A stretch of 8,365 nt of DNA from Lachnospiraceae bacterium (lineage in GTDB: Bacteria; Bacillota; Clostridia; Lachnospirales; Lachnospiraceae): assembly GCA_024403585.1 (NCBI GenBank), contig JAKSRN010000074.1:1-8365 (forward strand), given 5' to 3'. The notes beneath the pieces are model-generated. The model ran no database searches, was not told where the DNA came from, and saw nothing but the letters and a program-made list of their open reading frames with translations. Positions 1 through 6,300 of the stretch are shown piece after piece (position 1 is the first letter of the stretch; each line of letters begins with the position of its first letter). The translations under genes were made by a program, and so were the position numbers.

Positions 1-809
1 ACAACATCTGTATAGATTGCATTACCATCTGTTCCAATGATCTTACAACGATATTTGTTTGCTGCATTGGAAGCAGATTTCTTCAGTGTGATTGCTGCAG
101 TGTCAAATCCTGTTACTGAGCTCTTAAACCATTTTGCACCATCTTTTGAATAGTACCACTGGTAGCTCACTGCATTCTGAGCTTCTACTGTAAAGGATAC
201 AGTATCGCCGATGGAAGCTTCTGCACTGACTGGCTGAGTGATGATCACTGCACCCTCAACAAGAGAGATGCCTGCTTCTTCAGAGATCACAACTGCGCCA
301 TCCTCACCTGTTACCTTGCAACGATATACATTTGCCTCATTAGAGGAAGATACTTTGATAGAGAATTCTGCTGTATCAGCACCTTCTGCTGTACTCTTGT
401 ACCATTTTTCTCCGTCTTTGGTGTAGTACCACTGATAGCTTACTGCATAATCTGCAACTACAGAGAATGTAGCAGTCTGGCCTTTTGCTGCAACTGCAGT
501 CTCAGGCTGTTTGATAATTACTGCTGCCTGAGGAACAACAACTGCTGCTGTATAAGAAGTTACACTGACTTCATCTGCACCTGTTACTACACATTTGTAG
601 ATATTATTTTTGTTCACTGATGTTACTTTAAAGGAGATTTCAGCTGTATCATTGCCTGTTACGGTACTCTTATACCATTTTGTTCCGTTCTTGGAATAAT
701 ACCACTGGTAAACCAGCTCCTCTCCATCTGCCTCAACAGAGAAGCTTGCTGTGTCACCGATCACGCCGTGGAAATCTACAGGATCAGTAACGATTGCAGT
801 TGCCTTAGG
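1..809 (-). repeat. At least three Ig-like modules of the adhesin-like protein (array continues past the window)
   Basis: Residues 828-918 (bases 809-537), 921-1010 (530-261) and 1013 onward (254-1) repeat QP, YQWYY(S/T)K, KW(Y/F)KS and Y(R/K)C(V/K). They are the same module type as at the end of the upstream gene. The third module is nearly complete at the window edge, so more copies or an anchor may follow. Confidence 0.88.
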
Positions 810-3290
810 TGTTGGATCTACCACATGAACGATACACTCAGATGTAATATATGGCTCATCCCATACAACTTTGATGGTTGTATCGCCGGCAGCAATTGCT
901 TTGTACTGTTTTGTAACACCATAAGCATTGCCTACACGCTGTGCAATACTCTGGTCAGATGGATTGTACCAGAAATAAGTGTAGGTTCCAGGTCTTGGAT
1001 CACCGTTTACTGTGCTGAGTTCGAAGGTCTCGCCAACATTTACAGTGATCTCTGCAGGATCAACAGAGAATGCTGCTACCGGTGCCTGATAGTCTGCTGT
1101 CAGAGTTTTGTTTGCTTTGCTGAAGGTCAGAGTGTACTCTGCCCAGTTTCCATCAGCATCCTTGAAGGATACAGCTGTTGGCTGATCCATAATTGTATCC
1201 AGTGCTGTGCTGCCTGGTGCAAGCAGTTTCTCTACCTGGATTGTGAACTCGCCAATGGCACTGTCAATGAAGCCTTCAGTTGCTGCTGCTGCCTCGTCTG
1301 CAGAACCAACATAAGCCTGTACGAAGCCTGGCAGTCCTACTGTTGCTGTTACAAGATAGTTGTTGCTGTTTGGTCCACCTGTAACACTCATCTCTGCAAA
1401 GAGAACCTCTGCATCATTCTGGTTTGTAACAGCCAGATCAAAGGTTTCTGCATAATCACCGGCCTCAAGAGTTGCTGCCGCCTGATCGATCTTGATATAT
1501 CTTGGATACCAGGTTCCTTTAGAGAAGGAACGTGCATTGATCTGAATATAGCTGTCGCCATCCTCTACAGGGATTGCAAACTCATATTTTCCGTTGAATG
1601 CAGTCTCATCTGCACGAATAACGCCATTGATCCACTGTGTTTCATCAGCTCCTGTTGCAACAGCCTGCTCATATGTACCTTTGAAGAGACTGTGGTAACC
1701 GGTTCCGTTCAGTGTGATGTAAAGAGTCTTTGTTCCGCCAATCTCTTTCATATAAGCATCAACAACCTTGAACATAGCAGTGTTGTTAGCTGTCACTGTA
1801 TAAGGTGTAACAACTTCAACAGGAATTGCAGGATTGATATTCATATCCTCTGCAACTGCAGGTGCTTCCTCTGTTGCAGTCATGCTGTCTTTGTCAAATG
1901 TAATAGCAATAACATTGGAGAAATCATTGCCTGCTGCGATTCTGCTTTCGGAACTCATAACGGCATAAAGAGTCTCGTCCAGAGATGCTACAGGGATTGT
2001 GAACCAGTATCCGTCAGCGCCGCCGCCGATATACCAGTCAACTGTGTGGTCTTTAGCAGCTGCTTTGTCATCAGTCAGAGCAATTACATTTCTGTTTACA
2101 CTTGCCTGATGCATTCTTACAAGGTAAGTTCCGTCTTCCTGCTCTGTTACGATGGCATTCTCAAATGTGTACATACCGGATGGTTTTCCTGTATCACGCA
2201 TGATGGAAGAGCAATCGATCGCATATGTAGAAACAGGAGCCTCTTCATCACCAACCTCTACTACATTGTAGCTGGTCCATGGTGCTACATCGTAACCGGT
2301 TGCGCCAGCCGGAACATTGATTGTCAGTTCCTTGCATCCGCTTAACTGTCCCCAGCCGGTCAATGCAGGGGCATTTCCGCCCATGTTCAGTGTTCTCAGG
2401 CTTGTGCAGTAGAAGAATGCACACTCTTTCAGTGTTGTCAGTGTAGACGGAAGAGTTGCCTCTGCAAGGTTACTGTAGTAGGAAAATGCATTCGATCCAA
2501 CAGTGGTCACACCCTCTTCAACTACCAGCCTGGTAAAGTTATTTTTCTCGTCAAACCACGGGTAAGCATCTTCCCAGTCATGATCTTCCATCTCTCCGCT
2601 TCCGCTGACGATCAGAGTACCGTCCTCGATCTTCCAGGTCAGTCCTGTCTCCTGCGGATTTACGGTAACGGTACAGGTACCATACATACCCTCACGTCCG
2701 TCAATCATAGCTTTAATGGTTGCAGTACCTGCTTCTTTTGCAGTTACGACACCTGTCCAGGCATCTACAGCCGCAATGCTGTTAGCGGTTGATTCCCAGA
2801 TAATGCCTGCTCCTGCAGGTGTGGTTGCAGCTGAAAGCTGTACTGTCTCACCAGGATTCAGAGTCACCTCTGATGGTGTAACGGCAACCTCTGTAACACT
2901 CATTGGATCAACAAGAACTGTTACAGGAACGCTTGCGGATACGCCGCCGCAGGTTGCTGTAATAGTTGCTGTTCCTGTTGCATTCAGAGTGAAGAATGTA
3001 TAATTATCATCCTCACCCCACAGAGAAACTACGGACTCATCCGAAGTTGTCCATGCGATTGTCTTGTCTGCAGCATCCTCAGGGGAAACAGTTGCAGAAA
3101 TCTGAGACATCTGTCCCGGCTTTCCGGAAATTGCATCCATACTGAGGGTGATACCTGTTACTGCAACTGCTGCCTGCGCTTCATCGGCGAAAACCGGTAC
3201 TGCAGTTGCGAGCATTGTTGTTGTCGCTGAGCTGAATACCATAGAAGCGGCAAGAACACTGCTAAGTAACTTTTTGCCATACTTATTCAT
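1..3290 (-). CDS. Secreted multidomain adhesin-like surface protein (Big_2, BspA-type LRR, NEAT-like triplet, Ig-like array); runs off the window
   Basis: This open frame starts with ATG at 3290 and runs without a stop through 1096 full codons to the window edge, so the C terminus is missing. The start follows a strong AGGAGG by 7 nt. Residues 1-34 form a signal peptide (KK, hydrophobic core, cleavage near VFA). Then come two Big_2-type domains (about 43-127 and 131-210), a BspA-type LRR_5 segment (about 216-345, opening LTWKIEDGTLIVSGSGEM), three related beta-sandwich domains (about 352-735), a Big-like domain (738-825) and Ig-like modules at 828-918, 921-1010 and 1013 onward, each with QWYY(S/T)K and Y(R/K)C. 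These domains are typical of Firmicute surface adhesins; the ligand is unknown. No enzyme motif is visible. Arg is encoded by CGT or AGA in 13 of 14 cases, consistent with high expression. Whether an LPXTG, SLH or other anchor follows cannot be seen. The domain calls are by eye. Confidence 0.93.
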   Translation of the reverse strand, partial: MNKYGKKLLSSVLAASMVFSSATTTMLATAVPVFADEAQAAVAVTGITLSMDAISGKPGQMSQISATVSPEDAADKTIAWTTSDESVVSLWGEDDNYTFFTLNATGTATITATCGGVSASVPVTVLVDPMSVTEVAVTPSEVTLNPGETVQLSAATTPAGAGIIWESTANSIAAVDAWTGVVTAKEAGTATIKAMIDGREGMYGTCTVTVNPQETGLTWKIEDGTLIVSGSGEMEDHDWEDAYPWFDEKNNFTRLVVEEGVTTVGSNAFSYYSNLAEATLPSTLTTLKECAFFYCTSLRTLNMGGNAPALTGWGQLSGCKELTINVPAGATGYDVAPWTSYNVVEVGDEEAPVSTYAIDCSSIMRDTGKPSGMYTFENAIVTEQEDGTYLVRMHQASVNRNVIALTDDKAAAKDHTVDWYIGGGADGYWFTIPVASLDETLYAVMSSESRIAAGNDFSNVIAITFDKDSMTATEEAPAVAEDMNINPAIPVEVVTPYTVTANNTAMFKVVDAYMKEIGGTKTLYITLNGTGYHSLFKGTYEQAVATGADETQWINGVIRADETAFNGKYEFAIPVEDGDSYIQINARSFSKGTWYPRYIKIDQAAATLEAGDYAETFDLAVTNQNDAEVLFAEMSVTGGPNSNNYLVTATVGLPGFVQAYVGSADEAAAATEGFIDSAIGEFTIQVEKLLAPGSTALDTIMDQPTAVSFKDADGNWAEYTLTFSKANKTLTADYQAPVAAFSVDPAEITVNVGETFELSTVNGDPRPGTYTYFWYNPSDQSIAQRVGNAYGVTKQYKAIAAGDTTIKVVWDEPYITSECIVHVVDPTPKATAIVTDPVDFHGVIGDTASFSVEADGEELVYQWYYSKNGTKWYKSTVTGNDTAEISFKVTSVNKNNIYKCVVTGADEVSVTSYTAAVVVPQAAVIIKQPETAVAAKGQTATFSVVADYAVSYQWYYTKDGEKWYKSTAEGADTAEFSIKVSSSNEANVYRCKVTGEDGAVVISEEAGISLVEGAVIITQPVSAEASIGDTVSFTVEAQNAVSYQWYYSKDGAKWFKSSVTGFDTAAITLKKSASNAANKYRCKIIGTDGNAIYTDV
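1086..2237 (-). other. Three tandem related beta-sandwich domains, possibly NEAT-like
   Basis: Residues about 352-470, 490-610 and 617-735 share one plan: an aromatic strand opening (GMYTFENA, AMFKVVDA, LFAEMSV), a second strand, a Gly/Ala-rich helical stretch (KGTYEQAVA, VGSADEAAAA), a (F)(T/A)I(P/Q)V strand, then a final aromatic strand ending in (I/L)(T/K)(F/I). Length and plan resemble the roughly 120-residue NEAT or related surface domains. The heme-binding Ser and YxxxY signature of classical NEAT domains is not clearly present; copy 2 has YPRY. The family assignment is therefore tentative. Confidence 0.5.
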
Positions 3291-3297
3291 AGTAGGC

Positions 3298-3303
3298 CCT
3301 CCT
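3298..3303 (-). promoter_or_regulatory. Strong ribosome binding site of the adhesin-like gene
   Basis: The minus strand reads AAGAAGGAGGG, with the AGGAGG core 7 nt before the ATG at 3290. It is close to a full anti-Shine-Dalgarno match and fixes the start. It is clearly stronger than the AAAGGA of the upstream gene. Confidence 0.9.
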
Positions 3304-3310
3304 TCTTTGT

Positions 3311-3367
3311 TCATTGATCTATGTTATCACGAAGTTTCCTCCGCATATGTCTTCGCGTTAACATCAT
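3311..3367 (-). CDS. Possible 18-codon leader ORF (speculative)
   Basis: Between the two genes an ATG-ATG pair opens an 18-codon frame (MMLTRRHMRRKLRDNIDQ) that ends in TGA just before the ribosome site of the adhesin-like gene. It is very basic, with five Arg residues each using a different codon (CGA, AGA, CGG, AGG, CGT). Translating it would pass through the inverted repeat. It has no convincing Shine-Dalgarno, and an in-frame TAA directly precedes it. It may well be chance. Confidence 0.15.
   Translation of the reverse strand: MMLTRRHMRRKLRDNIDQ
3321..3364 (-). promoter_or_regulatory. 14+14 nt inverted repeat in the intergenic leader
   Basis: In the minus-strand transcript AUGUUAACGCGAAG (3364-3351) pairs with CUUCGUGAUAACAU (3334-3321): 13 of 14 positions pair, including one G-U, with one internal A-A mismatch and a 16-nt loop. 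It begins 27 nt after the stop codon of the upstream gene and ends 17 nt before the AGGAGG of the next. No U-tract follows, so it is not a classical intrinsic terminator. It could be an RNA stem affecting processing or stability of the downstream message, or a DNA operator. The loop contains GGAGG. Confidence 0.65.
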
Positions 3368-3391
3368 TTAATCTGAGCTTCGTTCTGAAAG

Positions 3392-6300
3392 CTATACAAT
3401 CACTGCGATGTCAGAGTACAGAACCGACCCGTCCTCTCCAGTCAGCTTACAGCGATAGATATTATTCCTGTTTACGCTGCTGAGTTTCAGCTGAATTGTA
3501 TAGGTAGCTCCTTCACAAACAGGTGTAAGACTGCTCTTATACCATGTTTGTCCATCCTTACTGTACTGCCACTGACATTCCACCACGCCCTCAGCAGCTA
3601 CAGAGAAGAAGACACTTGTTCCATTCGCTCCTGTCACATTCTGAGGCTGGGCAAGGATCCGGAAGTAACCATCTACCAGCATGGCTGACTTCGAAAGGAT
3701 GGTATTCCCATCCATTCCCGTGACTTTGCAGCGATAGAGGATCCCGCTGTTGGAAGAAGACCTTCGGATGGATACAGAAGCAGTCTGTTCTCCATCTTCT
3801 GATTCTGTAATTGTCACTGGCACTGTGGATTTAAACCAGCTCTCTCCCTTGTTTTTGCTGTAGTACCACTGGAAAGAAACAGCATTCCGGGCAGCTACTG
3901 TAAACACTTCTGTCTCACCCTTGTCCCCGTATGCTGACTTCGGCTGTTCTGTGATCACAGCTCCCGGAAGAAGGGTTACCCCTGCAGGATCAGAGATCAG
4001 TTCTCTCCCATCCGGGCTACTGATCTTACAGCGATAGATCGTCATCTGATTGGATGCTGCCAGTTTCAGAGAGATGGTATCTTCGGTTGCTCCGGCTACG
4101 GAACTCTTGTACCACTTTTTCCCGCCATCTTTACTGTAATACCACTGGCAGGACATTCCTTCCGGTCCGGTAACGCCTACTTTATACGTAATCGTCTGCC
4201 CTATTCCGGCTTCCTGCTGCTTGGGCTGCTCTGTAATGGCAAACTCTGCCGGATCTTCCGGATCCACAGGATTCTCCGGATCTTTTGGTTCTTCGGGATT
4301 TGCCGGTTGATTCGGATCTGTCACTGTGATGGTCAGTACCAGTGGTTCCGCACCTTCTGTATCATCCACAGGCCAGCCGGTGGCAACTACTGTTCCCAGA
4401 GAAAGCGCTTTGATGATCCAGGAATTTCCTGTAAAATACTCTCCCTTATCCGGTGTACCCTCATACTCCGGACGCAGTTTTTTCCAATAACCGCTGCTCT
4501 GGTTGATGGATACGATATCCTCTCTGTCGAAGGTCCATTCCAGAGCCGGCTCACTGATGTTATAGCCATGCTTGGAATTGCTTCCCTCATAGACAAGCTC
4601 CAGTGTCTGCTGCGTTCCTGCATCCATGGAATACTTGTTTTCAGCTGCAGTGACTCTCAAAAGAGGATTCAGATAGGTGAAGTGGATCATCTTTTCATCC
4701 CTGATCTCTTTTGTCTGACCCGAATAAGGATCCTGATCCTTCACCACTGCTGTGAAGCTGGCCACCCCTGCCCTTTTCGGGACAAGAGCTTTTACCATAG
4801 AGTCCACATATTCTGCCACAGACGGATCTGAACTGCTGATTTCCAGGTTATCCTTAAAGCTGGCATTGGCAGGTTCTACTGTTACACCGAAGGAGATTGG
4901 ATTAAAGGAACGCCCTCCCTCGCTGTTGGCATTTCTTCCATGGATTACGATGGTGTCATCCAGGCCCAGCTTTACTGACTGCACCGGTACATACTGTGAT
5001 TCAAGATAGACATCCGCCCAGATTTCCGGATTGGCTCTGGAAGAGACACGGATGGTGCCGGACCCCGGCTTTATAAAGTAGAAACTACTGTAAGCATCTT
5101 CATTAAATATGCAGTCGCTATCCTCTGTATGGAACAGGAAGGCTGAATATACCACATCCGTATATTCTGTTTCTCCCTGATAACGGGCTTTCACCTGGAT
5201 CTTTTTCTCCTCGGATCCCAATACCTTACAGGAGTCGTTGGTCACATCCTGTCCATCAATAAAAAGCCGGATCTCCTGCAGAGACTTTTTCTGTGAAAGC
5301 ACTGCGACCGAAGCCAGTCTTTTGCCAGATCCATTCGCCTGGATCTCTGTAGCGGTAACCACAAACTGGCCACTGCCATATACAAAAAGCTGACCACCTT
5401 CCTCTGCAATTGCTGCACAATCATCCGGATCCACTTCCTGCAGAGACCATGCGATCCAGCTGCCGTCCGGCGGAGTATATCCCTCAACAGAGAGTGTGCC
5501 TGCTATACGGAAACCGCTTGTCTGATCCGGCGATACCATCAGATGCCGGTCCTTGATCTCTCCGGAATTCTTTCCATCATAAGAAGTGAAGCTCATCGTA
5601 TAGAGATCTGTTTCCGGGAGCTCCGGCCAGAGAAGACCGCCCGGTTCAAATTCCTGATTTTCTCCAAAATACGGAAATCCATTGGAATTGATTCCCCAGC
5701 TTCTTCCGTTGCTTCCTTTTCCTTCATTTAAAAGGTTTACTGTATCAAGACTTCGCACGGTGAAGAGATCCATCTCCCGGTTCGTATCAGAGACAGGATC
5801 CAGCGGATTTCTCATTGTATCCAGCCAGTAAGAATATTCCAGTTCACCCTTTCCATCCTCGACAAATGCTCCCCTGCTGCTCTTTCCATAGGAGATGCAG
5901 TTCCGGATTCTTCCCTCCTCACGGAGATGAATGGCAATACCGCAGGTAAAACGTCCGGAAACATTTGACGAACAGTTCAATACGGAACCGGCAACAGAAG
6001 ATCCCAAAGGTCCTTTTGCGGCACTTTCTTCCAGTCCCATATAGGTGGTTTCGTTCATCTTTCCAGCAAAGGAGACATTCTGAACGACAGCTCCCTTCTC
6101 CAGTCTTCCGATGATCGGCATTCCATCCTCAAATCGGATCGTATGTCCCTGACCGTCCAGCACTCCATAAAAAGGCTGCTGATTCAGCCAGTCACTGTTC
6201 ACAACAATGTCTTCTGTTAAAATATAGAAAGCATGTGCCTGTGTAGAAGTTAATTTTTCCAGATCCTGCTGGCAGGAGATTGTCTGGATCATAGACGGAT

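Noticed and set aside
768..2345. A 525-codon open frame on the plus strand
   Set aside because: It lies wholly antisense to the adhesin-like gene and gives an implausible Cys- and Ser-rich protein with no ribosome site or domain. It stays open because the real gene uses few codons whose complements are stops.
3320..3350. TGATAACAT on the minus strand as an extended -10 promoter for the adhesin-like gene
   Set aside because: There is no -35-like hexamer at 16-18 bp, and the bases are part of the inverted repeat. A separate promoter cannot be excluded but is not supported.
3376..3393. A short stem (AGCTT/AAGCT) at the stop codon of the transglutaminase-like gene as a terminator
   Set aside because: The stem has only 5 bp, an 8-nt loop and no U-tract.
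3148..3483. A 111-codon plus-strand frame across the intergenic gap
   Set aside because: It overlaps both real genes antisense, has no ribosome site and no recognisable domain.
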